From Novosphingobium subterraneum (GTDB lineage Bacteria; Pseudomonadota; Alphaproteobacteria; Sphingomonadales; Sphingomonadaceae): a stretch of 64,000 nucleotides of DNA. Made by a program: the position numbers and the translations under genes. Below the pieces are notes generated by a model. The model ran no database searches. It was not told the DNA's origin and worked only from the letters and a program-made list of their open reading frames with translations. How positions within the stretch are numbered: position 1 is the stretch's first letter; each line of letters opens with the position of its first letter. Shown here one piece after another: positions 41,771-50,367 of the stretch. Where the stretch lies: positions 1-64,000 of the forward strand of contig NZ_JRVC01000018.1 in the NCBI RefSeq assembly GCF_000807925.1, given 5' to 3'.

Positions 41771-43178
41771 GGGCGACAAATCAGGCTCCAACCAGATGTG
41801 GGGCGGGCGCTTCGCAGGCGGTCCCTCGGCGATCATGCGCGAGATTAACGCCTCGATTCCCTTCGACAAGGCGCTGTGGCGGCAAGACATCGCCGCGTCA
41901 AAGGCCCATGTGGACATGCTCGGCGCGCAAGGCATCGTCACGGCCGAGGATGCGGCGCTGATCGCGCAAGGGCTGGATCAGGTCGCGGCGGAGTATGAGG
42001 CCAACGGGGTGCCCGAAAACTGGGACCTCGAAGACATCCACATGACCACCGAGAGCCGACTTGCCGAACTGATCGGCCCGGCGGCAGGTCGCCTCCACAC
42101 CGCGCGCAGCCGTAACGATCAGGTGGCGACCGACTTCCGCCTGTGGGTGCGCGATGCGATGGATCAGGCAGAGCTGGGCCTCAAGCAGCTGCAGGTCGCG
42201 CTGGTTTCGCGCGCAGGCGAACACACCGCGTCGATCATGCCCGGCTTCACCCACCTGCAGACCGCGCAGCCCGTCACGCTTGGCCATCACCTGATGGCCT
42301 ACTACGAGATGATCGGGCGGGATCGTTCGCGCTTTGCCGATGCGCGCAGCCGCATGAACCGCAGCCCGCTGGGTTCGGCGGCGCTGGCCGGAACCGGCTT
42401 TCCGATCGACCGCTTCCGCACCGCCGAGGCGCTGGGCTTTGACGGGCCAACCGACAACAGCCTCGATTCGGTGTCAGACCGCGATTTCGCGCTCGATTAC
42501 CTGATGGCGGCGGCGCAGTGCTCGCTGCACCTTTCGCGGCTGGCCGAGGAGTTCATCATTTGGGCAAGCCAGCCCTTCGGCTTCGTGACGCTGCCCGACA
42601 GCCTGTCGACCGGCAGCTCGATCATGCCGCAGAAGAAGAACCCCGATGCCGCCGAACTGGTGCGCGGGCATTCCGGACGGATCGTCGGTTGCCTGACCGC
42701 CCTGATGATCACGATGAAGGGCCTGCCGCTGGCCTATTCGAAGGACATGCAGGACGACAAGCCGCCGGTGTTTGAAGCTGCCAGCCTGCTCGCCCTGTCC
42801 ATCGCCGCGATGACCGGCATGGTCGCCGAAGCGAAGTTCCGCACCGACCGGATGCGCGCCGCCGCCGAACTCGGCTATGCCACGGCGACCGACCTCGCCG
42901 ACTGGCTGGTGCGGCAGGCGAACATCCCGTTCCGCGAGGCGCATCACATCACCGGCAGCGCCGTGAAACTGGCCGAATCGCGCGGCATCGCGCTCGATCA
43001 GCTCTCGATTGAGGACCTCAAGGCCATTGACCAGCGCATCGACGATCGCGTCTACGCCGCGCTTTCCGTCGAGGCGAGCGTGGCGGCGCGTTGCAGCCAT
43101 GGCGGAACCGCGCCGGACGAGGTAAGGAAGCGCGTGGCCCAGGCGCGCGTCGCGCTGGGGCTGGAGGAACAGGCTTGA
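41769..43178 (+). CDS. argH: Argininosuccinate lyase
   Basis: The 469-residue enzyme makes arginine and fumarate from argininosuccinate. [36 protein letters not shown], and the signature loop [19 protein letters not shown] are all present, so the active-site serine and lysine are intact. ATG 41769 gives a short N-terminal extension; the ATG at 41796 (MWGGRF) is an alternative. It heads a four-gene plus-strand unit: argH, a small lipoprotein, lysA and a siroheme synthase. Confidence 0.96.
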   Translation: MGDKSGSNQMWGGRFAGGPSAIMREINASIPFDKALWRQDIAASKAHVDMLGAQGIVTAEDAALIAQGLDQVAAEYEANGVPENWDLEDIHMTTESRLAELIGPAAGRLHTARSRNDQVATDFRLWVRDAMDQAELGLKQLQVALVSRAGEHTASIMPGFTHLQTAQPVTLGHHLMAYYEMIGRDRSRFADARSRMNRSPLGSAALAGTGFPIDRFRTAEALGFDGPTDNSLDSVSDRDFALDYLMAAAQCSLHLSRLAEEFIIWASQPFGFVTLPDSLSTGSSIMPQKKNPDAAELVRGHSGRIVGCLTALMITMKGLPLAYSKDMQDDKPPVFEAASLLALSIAAMTGMVAEAKFRTDRMRAAAELGYATATDLADWLVRQANIPFREAHHITGSAVKLAESRGIALDQLSIEDLKAIDQRIDDRVYAALSVEASVAARCSHGGTAPDEVRKRVAQARVALGLEEQA

Positions 43179-43426
43179 AGCTTTCGCGCACCATTTTGCT
43201 CGGCACCCTTGGCGCCCTCGCTCTGGCGGGCTGCGGCAACAAGGCCGAGCTGAAGCTGGCGCCAGACCAGACGCCGCCGCCGATCCCCTATGGCCGCGAG
43301 GTCCAGCCGGGCGCGGACGATCTGCTCAAAACCCCCGCGCAGGCAGCCCCTGCGCGCAACGTCGAGCCGCGTCGCCGCTCGCAGGATCGCGAAGACGATC
43401 CTTTCGACCTGCCTCCCGAAGACTGA
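43175..43426 (+). CDS. Small lipoprotein, LptM/LppL-like
   Basis: The 83-residue protein begins [26 protein letters not shown], a lipoprotein signal with lipobox LAGC followed by a Pro- and charge-rich tail. The start is a TTG at 43175 that overlaps the argH stop (TTGA) and has GGAGGAAC upstream at ideal spacing; the frame extends upstream inside argH without meaning. Small lipoproteins of this shape lie directly before lysA in many proteobacteria (LppL in Pseudomonas) and are related to LptM, which assists LptD disulfide maturation. The LptM role is inferred from position and form. Confidence 0.8.
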   Translation: MKLSRTILLGTLGALALAGCGNKAELKLAPDQTPPPIPYGREVQPGADDLLKTPAQAAPARNVEPRRRSQDREDDPFDLPPED

Positions 43427-43435
43427 GAATTTCCG

Positions 43436-44695
43436 ATGGACCATTTTGAACTGAACAACGGCGTGCTCTGCGCCGAGAACGTGCCCCTGCCGATGATCGC
43501 GGCGGCGGTCGGCACGCCCGTCTATGTTTATTCGCGCGCGACGCTGACCCGCCACGCCCGCGTGTTCCGCGATGCCCTTGGCGTGCTGCGCGATGTGAAG
43601 ATCGCCTTCGCGGTCAAGTCCAACCCCAACCTCGCCGTGCTTAAGGTCCTGGCTGCCGAAGGCTACGGCGCCGATGTCGTCTCGGGAGGCGAGATGGAAC
43701 GCGCGCTGGCGGCAGGCATGGCGCCCGATGGCATCGTGTTCTCGGGCGTGGGCAAGACCGCGGCCGAAATGCGCCGTGGCATCGAAGCCGGGATCGGCCA
43801 GTTCAACCTCGAAAGCGAGGAAGAAGGGCTGGAACTGGCGGAAATCGCCGCGTCCATGGGCAAGGTTGCCTCGGCCGCGCTGCGCGTGAATCCTGACGTT
43901 GACGCCGGGACGCACGGCAAGATTTCCACCGGCAAGGCCGAGAACAAGTTCGGCGTGCCGTTCGATCGTGCGGCGGCAATCTATGGCCGTCTTGCCACGA
44001 CGCCGGGCCTGAACATGCGCGGCCTCACGCTGCACATCGGCAGCCAGCTTTCCAGGCTCGAGCCGCTGGAAGCCGCCTTCAACAAGGTCGGCGGGCTGAT
44101 GGAAGAGATCCGCGCTGCTGGCCATAGCGTCACGCACATGGACTTGGGCGGCGGCATCGGTGTGCCCTACAAGGCGGGCGAGGTGTTCCCGCAGCCCGCC
44201 GAATATGCGGCGATGGTCGCGCGGGTGACCGGCAACTGGGGCGTGACCCTGATGTTCGAACCGGGCCGCGTCATCACCGGCAACACCGGCGTGCTGGTGA
44301 CCGAGGTGATCCGCGTGAAGGAAGGCGTGGGGCACCCCTGGGTCGTCGTCGACGCCGCAATGAACGATCTGGCGCGCCCGGCGCTCTACGATGCCTGGCA
44401 CGATTTCGCCGCGGTGGAGCCGAAGGGCGAGACCTTCACCGCCAACATCGTCGGCCCGATCTGCGAAAGCTCGGACACCTTCGCCATGGCTCGCACCATC
44501 GACAAGGTTGGGCGCGGCGATCTCGCCGTGTTCCGCACCGCCGGGGCCTATGGCGCGACGATGGCCAACACCTACAATTCGCGGCCCCTGGTGCCCGAAG
44601 TCATGGTCGATGGCGACAAGTGGGCCGTGGTGGCTGATCGCATCGATCCCGCGACGATCCTGGCGGCAGAGCGCGTGCCGGACTTCCTCAAGTAA
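43436..44695 (+). CDS. lysA: Diaminopimelate decarboxylase
   Basis: The 419-residue fold-type III PLP enzyme makes lysine from meso-diaminopimelate. The PLP lysine is Lys61 in IAFAVKSNPN. HIGSQ, the glycine-rich GGGIGVPY and GPICESSDTFA (with the cysteine that acts across the dimer) are conserved. It starts 9 bases after the lipoprotein gene and ends 1 base before the siroheme synthase ATG. Confidence 0.96.
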   Translation: MDHFELNNGVLCAENVPLPMIAAAVGTPVYVYSRATLTRHARVFRDALGVLRDVKIAFAVKSNPNLAVLKVLAAEGYGADVVSGGEMERALAAGMAPDGIVFSGVGKTAAEMRRGIEAGIGQFNLESEEEGLELAEIAASMGKVASAALRVNPDVDAGTHGKISTGKAENKFGVPFDRAAAIYGRLATTPGLNMRGLTLHIGSQLSRLEPLEAAFNKVGGLMEEIRAAGHSVTHMDLGGGIGVPYKAGEVFPQPAEYAAMVARVTGNWGVTLMFEPGRVITGNTGVLVTEVIRVKEGVGHPWVVVDAAMNDLARPALYDAWHDFAAVEPKGETFTANIVGPICESSDTFAMARTIDKVGRGDLAVFRTAGAYGATMANTYNSRPLVPEVMVDGDKWAVVADRIDPATILAAERVPDFLK

Positions 44696-44696
44696 G

Positions 44697-45470
44697 ATGC
44701 ATTCGCTCCCCCTCTTCCACCGCATCGCGGGCCAGCCGGTGATCCTGCTGGGCGAGGGGGAGGCCGCCGCGGCCAAGCAGCGCCTGATCGAGCGCGCGGG
44801 CGGAGTGATCTACCGCGATATCAACGCCGGGATCGACGACGGCGCGCGCCTCGCCTTCATCGCGCACGACAATCCCGACATGGCGCAGGGCGATGCGATC
44901 CGGCTGCGCTGTGCCGGCCTGCTGGTGAACGTGGTCGACCGACCCGAGCTGTGCGATTACACCACGCCCTCGATCCTCGACCGTGACCCGGTGCTGATCG
45001 CCGTGGGCACGGGCGGGGCCTCGGCAGGCCTCGCCAAGATCCTGCGCCTGCGGCTGGAGCGCCTGCTGCCGCAAGGGCTGGGCGCCTTGGCCCGCGCGCT
45101 GGAAGAGGCGCGCGAGGGGATGCGCAAGCGCTGGTCCTCGGTCGCCGACCGCCGCCGTGCCCTCGATGCGGCGCTGGACGAGGGCGGGGAACTCGATCTG
45201 TTCCGGGCCGGGAGCGAGGCGAAGGTGGCTGACTGGCTGGCTTCTGGCGCGGAAGGGCAGTCCGGGCGCTTCGAAATCACCCTGACCTCGAACGACCCCG
45301 AAGACCTTACCCTACGCGCCGCTCGGCTGCTGGGGCAGGCAGACGTGGTGGTGCATGATGCAGGCGTTGCGCCGGAAATCTTGTCACGCGCGCGGGCCGA
45401 TGCGGTGCGTGTGCTCGCCGGGTGTGAAGTTCCGCAGGGCGGGATCGTCGTGGTGCTGCGAGTAGTTTGA
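44697..45470 (+). CDS. Precorrin-2 dehydrogenase/sirohydrochlorin ferrochelatase with methyltransferase remnant
   Basis: The 257-residue protein has the CysG-N/Met8 fold in residues 1-190: an NAD-binding region (PVILLGEGEAAAAKQRLIERAG, VVDRPELCDYTTPSILDRDPVLIAVGTGGASAGLAKILR) and the helical dimerisation domain. This would convert precorrin-2 to siroheme. Residues of about 195-257 (LTSNDPEDLTLRAARLLGQADVVVHDAGV) align with only the first 60 residues of the SUMT methyltransferase half of CysG. The GxGPGD S-adenosylmethionine loop is replaced and the rest of the domain is absent. So it is a truncated fusion: methylation must come from another enzyme. The ATG is 1 base after the lysA stop. Confidence 0.85.
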   Translation: MHSLPLFHRIAGQPVILLGEGEAAAAKQRLIERAGGVIYRDINAGIDDGARLAFIAHDNPDMAQGDAIRLRCAGLLVNVVDRPELCDYTTPSILDRDPVLIAVGTGGASAGLAKILRLRLERLLPQGLGALARALEEAREGMRKRWSSVADRRRALDAALDEGGELDLFRAGSEAKVADWLASGAEGQSGRFEITLTSNDPEDLTLRAARLLGQADVVVHDAGVAPEILSRARADAVRVLAGCEVPQGGIVVVLRVV

Positions 45471-45485
45471 CTGATCACTCCTGGC

Positions 45486-45583
45486 CGTCCCGGACCTGAT
45501 CCGGGACCCCACTTTTCTTGCCGCAAGCTGCGTTTTCACCGAGGCCGCAAAAGGCAGCGGGGTCCCGGATCAAGTCCGGGACG
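45486..45583. repeat. Inverted pair of the GTCCCGGA-N-TCCGGGAC palindrome
   Basis: GTCCCGGACCTGATCCGGGAC and the matching GTCCCGGATCAAGTCCGGGAC in opposite orientation stand about 50 bases apart between the siroheme synthase and the SDR gene. Each arm is itself a palindrome, and the two arms can also pair with each other to a stem of more than 20 bp. The same core forms the left part of repeat copies at 15361 and 36296. It may terminate both convergent genes. Confidence 0.75.
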
Positions 45584-45604
45584 AGGTGGTTTTAAAGCGG
45601 ACAG

Positions 45605-46513
45605 TTACCCCTTCATCGCCGCCTGCAACTGCCCAATAATCACCTGGCTCTGCTCCGCGCCTGACTGGGGCGCGAAATCACCGGTGCGGTCGTTGATCTT
45701 GTCCCAGTTGGCGGCGAAGCCTTCGACGGTACGTTCGTTCGGTGCCAGCAGGACGCCCTTGTTCATGGTGACCCATGCGCCGTGGTATGCGCCGCCGCCT
45801 GCGCCGACGATGGCGTTGGTGGGGGCGTCTTCCGAGACGAGGAAGAGCGCGGCGGGCACGACGTTTTCCGGGCCAAACAGCTTGAAGGCTTCCTCGGGGA
45901 AGATATCCTCGGTCATGCGCGTGGCGGCAACCGGGGCCAGCGTGTTGACCTTGATGTTGTTCTTCGCGCCTTCAAGATAGAGCGTCTTGGTCAGCCCGGC
46001 GAGGCCGAGCTTGGCCGCGCCATAGTTGGCCTGCCCGAAGTTGCCGAACAGTCCGGTGGACGATGCCGTCATCAGGATGCGGCCGTAGTTCTGTTCGCGC
46101 ATCAGGTCCCAGCAGGCCTTGGTGGCGAAGGCCGAGCCGATCAGGTGGACGCGCACGACCATCTCGAAATCGGCCGGGTCCATCTTGGTGAAGCTCTTGT
46201 CGCGCAGGATGCCGGCGTTGTTGATCAGCACGTGCACGCCGCCCCAGCGTTCCTTGGCCTTGGCGACCATCTCGACCATCTGCTCGTATTCGCTGACCGA
46301 GCCGCCGTTCGACATGGCCTCGCCGCCCATGGCCTCGATTTCCTCGACGACCTTGAGCGCTGCGTCCGAATGGCCCGTGCCATCGCGCGATCCGCCAAGG
46401 TCGTTGACCACAACCTTCGCCCCGCGTCGGGCGAGTTCGAGGGCATAGGCGCGGCCAAGGCCACCGCCTGCTCCGGTAACGATCGCGACGCGGCCTTCGA
46501 ACGAAATGCTCAT
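45605..46513 (-). CDS. Short-chain dehydrogenase/reductase (MFE-2-like 3-hydroxyacyl-CoA dehydrogenase group)
   Basis: The 302-residue protein has the SDR cofactor loop VTGAGGGLGRAYALELARRGAKVVVNDLGG at its N-terminus, NNAGIL, and the catalytic Ser...Tyr-x3-Lys as TASSTGLFGNFGQANYGAAK. The NDLGGSRDGTG segment and the long C-terminal tail are typical of the hydroxyacyl-CoA dehydrogenase domain of peroxisomal multifunctional enzyme 2 and its bacterial homologues. NAD is the expected cofactor because an acidic residue follows the second strand. The ATG at 46513 has GGAGAG about 9 bases upstream. It is divergent from the porin gene. Confidence 0.92.
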   Translation of the reverse strand: MSISFEGRVAIVTGAGGGLGRAYALELARRGAKVVVNDLGGSRDGTGHSDAALKVVEEIEAMGGEAMSNGGSVSEYEQMVEMVAKAKERWGGVHVLINNAGILRDKSFTKMDPADFEMVVRVHLIGSAFATKACWDLMREQNYGRILMTASSTGLFGNFGQANYGAAKLGLAGLTKTLYLEGAKNNIKVNTLAPVAATRMTEDIFPEEAFKLFGPENVVPAALFLVSEDAPTNAIVGAGGGAYHGAWVTMNKGVLLAPNERTVEGFAANWDKINDRTGDFAPQSGAEQSQVIIGQLQAAMKG

Positions 46514-46636
46514 GCTTGGGTCTCTCCGGAGCGCCCTAACCGGGCGATTAACGCAGGCATCAGCGATGCCACGGCGAGGGCCGGAACGCAACGGGCGAGG
46601 CGTTGCCGCAGCATTTGCGACAAATCGGCAAAACCA

Positions 46637-46654
46637 CCGTCAACAAAATGTAAC
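46637..46654 (+). promoter_or_regulatory. Candidate Pho box
   Basis: CCGTCAACAAAATGTAAC resembles the Pho box CTGTCATN4CTGTCAT: the two GT(C/A)A half-sites are exactly 11 bp apart. A hexamer TATTTG begins 10 bases downstream (46665), the usual distance of the -10 element in PhoB-activated promoters, and no good -35 is visible. The gene behind it encodes a phosphate-type porin. The match is partial. Confidence 0.45.
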
Positions 46655-46700
46655 ACTACAGACATATTTGGCCGCAAACCGGTAGGCTCAAGGATTCGTC

Positions 46701-48155
46701 ATGAAGTTTGCAACGCGCGTCTCGATCACCGCTCTTGCCTGCGCCGCTGGCTGGGCTGTCCCGGCTGAGGCCGCGTCCTCGAACGCGGATATTGCCGCCA
46801 TGCAGGCCCAGCTTCAGCAGATGCAGGCGCAGATGCAGAGCCAGATGGATGCAATGGCCGCGATGCAGGCGCAGATCCAGACCTTGCAGGGCCAGCTCGC
46901 CGAAGCCAGGGCCAAGAGCGACGCGACCGCCACTGCCGTCGCCGCAATCCCTGCGCCGACCGCTTCGGGCAAGCCGCCAGTCGCGATCAGCTGGGATGGT
47001 GGGCCGAAGATTGAAGCGCCGGTCGACCCGAAGAACCCCAAGGCCGGCAAGTGGAGCTTCAAGCCGCGCGGCCGCCTGCAGATTGACACCGCCTCGGTCT
47101 CCGCGCCGTCGTCCATAGGCAGCAAGAGCCTTGGCCTCGCCACGGAATTCCGTCGCGCCTACCTGGGCTTCGACGGCACCATTCCCGGCAACTTCGGCTA
47201 CCGTATCGAGGCGGACATCGCCAACAGCAGTGTCGATCCGACCGACGTCTACCTCACCTATACCGGTATCAGGAACCTTACGCTCACGATCGGCCAGCAC
47301 AAACCGTTCGAATCGATGGAGGACACCGAGTCCGACCTGTTCACCAGCTTCATGGAGCGCGCCGCGTTCAACACCGCCTTCGGTTTCGAGCGCCGCCTCG
47401 GCCTTTCTGCACAGTACCAGAAGGGCATGGTCCTGGCGCAAGTCGGCGTGTTCTCCGACAACGTCACTGACCTCAACGCCGATACCGACAACAGCTATTC
47501 CATCGACAGCCGCTTTGCCTTGCAGCCTAGGCTGTTCGGCGGCCAGGCGCACATCGGCGGCTCGGCGCACTACCACGACCTCAACGACAGCAGCGCCACC
47601 GTGCGTTATCGCGCGCGCCCGTTCACCCACACCACCGACATCCGCTTCGTCGATACCAAGGCGATCAGCGCGCTGTCGGAAACGAATTACGGCGTGGAAC
47701 TGGGCTGGACCGGCGGTCCGGTGCATTTCACTGCTGAATCGCAGTGGATGAAGGTCAACCGTCCGGCAGGGATTGCCGACCCCACCTTCAACGGCGGCTA
47801 TGTCGAAGCGGGCGTGTTCCTGACCAAGGGGGATACGCTTCCCTACAAGGCAAGCGAGGGCACCTGGACCCGGATCAAGCCGAAGAACGGTGTAGACAAG
47901 GGCGGCATTGGCGCGGTGCAGGTCAACGCCCGCTATGACTGGCTCGACCTCAACGACGTCGATGGTGCTGGTGGGGGCGTGCTGGGCGGCCGCCAGCAGC
48001 TCGTCGGTGCCTCCTTGCTGTGGGTGCCGACGGACTACGTGCGCTTCATTGTCGACTACGGCCATCTCTGGCTAAAGGATGCCGCGGTCGCTGCAGGTGC
48101 GGATCGCAATTACAACGCCGACGTCATCGGCATGCGGGCGCAGTTCGACTTCTGA
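46701..48155 (+). CDS. OprO/OprP-like outer-membrane porin
   Basis: The 484-residue protein has a signal peptide (residues 1-24), then a coiled-coil of repeated QAQLQQMQAQMQ segments (about 29-75). Such N-terminal trimeric coiled coils are common in phosphate-selective porins of alphaproteobacteria. A 16-strand barrel domain follows (about 110-484) with RRAYLGFDGTIPGNFGYRIEAD and a C-terminal RAQFDF ending in phenylalanine. It should form trimers for anion uptake. A possible Pho box precedes it. Phosphate specificity is inferred from the family. A strong bidirectional terminator separates it from ilvE. Confidence 0.9.
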   Translation: MKFATRVSITALACAAGWAVPAEAASSNADIAAMQAQLQQMQAQMQSQMDAMAAMQAQIQTLQGQLAEARAKSDATATAVAAIPAPTASGKPPVAISWDGGPKIEAPVDPKNPKAGKWSFKPRGRLQIDTASVSAPSSIGSKSLGLATEFRRAYLGFDGTIPGNFGYRIEADIANSSVDPTDVYLTYTGIRNLTLTIGQHKPFESMEDTESDLFTSFMERAAFNTAFGFERRLGLSAQYQKGMVLAQVGVFSDNVTDLNADTDNSYSIDSRFALQPRLFGGQAHIGGSAHYHDLNDSSATVRYRARPFTHTTDIRFVDTKAISALSETNYGVELGWTGGPVHFTAESQWMKVNRPAGIADPTFNGGYVEAGVFLTKGDTLPYKASEGTWTRIKPKNGVDKGGIGAVQVNARYDWLDLNDVDGAGGGVLGGRQQLVGASLLWVPTDYVRFIVDYGHLWLKDAAVAAGADRNYNADVIGMRAQFDF

Positions 48156-48167
48156 GGCAGACGCAAT

Positions 48168-48210
48168 GAAAAAGGCCCGCCGTTCCACATGGATCGGCGG
48201 GCCTTTTCGT
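48168..48210. terminator. Bidirectional terminator between porin and ilvE
   Basis: AAAGGCCCGCCG (48171-48182) pairs with CGGCGGGCCTTT (48195-48206), a 12-bp perfect stem flanked by A-run on the left and TTTT on the right. Confidence 0.9.
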
Positions 48211-48227
48211 TTTCTCAGGTCTCGCTA

Positions 48228-49328
<1,101 letters not shown>

Positions 49329-49409
49329 GGGGCAGTCCTTGCGCTAGAATCGAGGAAGCAGCGCCGTGAACTATTATTGCGCGAAAGGCAAGGGGAATGT
49401 AATAAATGT

Positions 49410-49443
49410 GAAGGGCCGCGTCGGTCAATCCGAGCGGCCCTTC
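49410..49443 (-). terminator. Hairpin terminator directly after the microgene
   Basis: GAAGGGCCGC (49410-49419) pairs with GCGGCCCTTC (49434-49443), and an inner TCGG/CCGA extends the stem, leaving a 5-base loop. On the minus strand it starts 6 bases after the stop at 49450 and is followed by CACATTTATT, which is moderately T-rich. Confidence 0.65.
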
Positions 49444-49449
49444 GCATGG

Positions 49450-49548
49450 TCAGCGGCCGGAAGTGCCGCCCACGAAGCCTTTATCGCTTAATCGAAACTC
49501 AGCGATAATGCCTCGCGCGGGACTGTACCGACCTCTCTGCTGAACCAT
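49450..49548 (-). CDS. Candidate microprotein of 32 residues
   Basis: A short frame reads MVQQRGRYSPARGIIAEFRL and ends with KGFVGGTSGR. It is basic and not a known family to me. Upstream at 49557-49570 lies a perfect 14-base complement of the 16S rRNA 3' end, and a terminator hairpin begins 6 bases after the stop, so the unit looks like a real small gene. The Shine-Dalgarno is 14 bases from this ATG. An overlapping 18-codon frame starting at ATG 49555 (MSHGSAERSVQSRARHYR) has ideal 7-base spacing and may be the one actually initiated. Either product, or a non-coding RNA, is possible. Confidence 0.35.
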   Translation of the reverse strand: MVQQRGRYSPARGIIAEFRLSDKGFVGGTSGR

Positions 49549-49556
49549 GAGACATC

Positions 49557-49570
49557 GGATCACCTCCTTT
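49557..49570 (-). promoter_or_regulatory. Perfect anti-16S (extended Shine-Dalgarno) sequence
   Basis: On the minus strand AAAGGAGGTGATCC is the full complement of GGATCACCTCCTTT, the last 14 bases of 16S rRNA. Ordinary ribosome binding sites use 4-6 of these bases. Seven bases after GGAGG lies ATG 49555, and 14 bases after it ATG 49548. Confidence 0.7.
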
Positions 49571-49684
49571 CGCGCTGTTGAGCCAAAGTCACAGGCTGTT
49601 GGGCCTGCTGGACCGGGAGTTTGTATTCTCACCGGCCTTGTTCTGAATGTGATTCATCCATGGCAAAACAACAAGACTTGATCG

Positions 49685-49705
49685 AAAAAAAATTGTCGTC
49701 ACAAT
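49685..49705 (-). terminator. Weak terminator-like element after the lipoprotein gene
   Basis: On the minus strand ATTGT/ACAAT forms a 5-bp stem with a GACG loop followed by a run of eight T. It lies about 85 bases beyond the stop of the lipoprotein gene at 49788. The stem is short and AT-rich, so termination may be partial. Apart from this I see no gene from 49571 to 49787. Confidence 0.4.
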
Positions 49706-49787
49706 CTCCGCTTCGCGCCTGCAGTATGGTCACCCCTGCAACCGGATAGGCAACTGGCCATGCAGGCGGCCATGCAGGCGGATCGCG

Positions 49788-50342
49788 TTATTTCCGGCAA
49801 TCCTCGATCACCCGCCCCACTTCGGCCCAGGCTGGCAGGTAGAGCGTCGGCAAGCCGTTCACCTCGATGGCAAAGCGACCGCGGCTGAACGCCATGGAAT
49901 CCAGCAGCGGATCGCGTGAGGGCAGCGTTGCCACCAGTTGCGGCTGGCCCTGCGGCGCCGGATCGGCCGAAAGCGGGCGGATATCGCTGGTGGTTGCCAC
50001 CGTCATCGGCAGCGGCACGGTGGAAGTGCCGGTGCGGATCAGGCTCATCGTTCCTGCGGCGCGGTTGCAGGCCATGGCGAACAGTGTGGCGTCGCCCGGG
50101 CCGAAACGGGCGACCCCCGGCTCATAGCGCCAGTTGCCCACGGTCTGTGGCGCATCGCGCCAGTCCTTGAAAGTCTGCGCAGGTGGCGGCGGGGGCGGTG
50201 CCTGGGTTGGCCTAGGGGCCGGCGGCGGCGCGGCTTGCGGGACCACCGTCGGCGCGGCGCAGGCGGAAAGGGCCAATGGCAGGACGAAAGCCAGCGCACC
50301 GGATAAAACGAGGCGGGGGCGGTGTGCATGGTTGATCTTCAT
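49788..50342 (-). CDS. Predicted lipoprotein of unknown function
   Basis: The 184-residue protein begins MKINHAHRPRLVLSGALAFV and continues to the lipobox LSAC, so it should be a lipoprotein. A proline-rich spacer (about 33-55) precedes a beta-rich domain with WRYEPGVARFGPGDATLFAMAC. Conserved-looking tryptophans and cysteines (TFKDWRDAPQTVGNW, VGRVIEDCRK) suggest an exported domain that appears in many sphingomonads, but I cannot name a function. The start ATG at 50342 is 25 bases from the divergent TlyA start, and its own ribosome binding site is unclear. Confidence 0.75.
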   Translation of the reverse strand: MKINHAHRPRLVLSGALAFVLPLALSACAAPTVVPQAAPPPAPRPTQAPPPPPPAQTFKDWRDAPQTVGNWRYEPGVARFGPGDATLFAMACNRAAGTMSLIRTGTSTVPLPMTVATTSDIRPLSADPAPQGQPQLVATLPSRDPLLDSMAFSRGRFAIEVNGLPTLYLPAWAEVGRVIEDCRK

Positions 50343-50367
50343 GGTGCAGTTATGGAAGGAACGCGCC

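Noticed and set aside
43052..44776. Minus-strand frame of about 570 codons opposite lysA and its neighbours
   Set aside because: It spans three conserved plus-strand genes and their junctions, so it is not a gene.
49557..49570. Plus-strand GGATCACCTCCTTT as a fragment of a 16S rRNA gene
   Set aside because: Only the 14 terminal bases match and the flanking sequence is not rRNA. It is better explained as a ribosome binding sequence on the minus strand.
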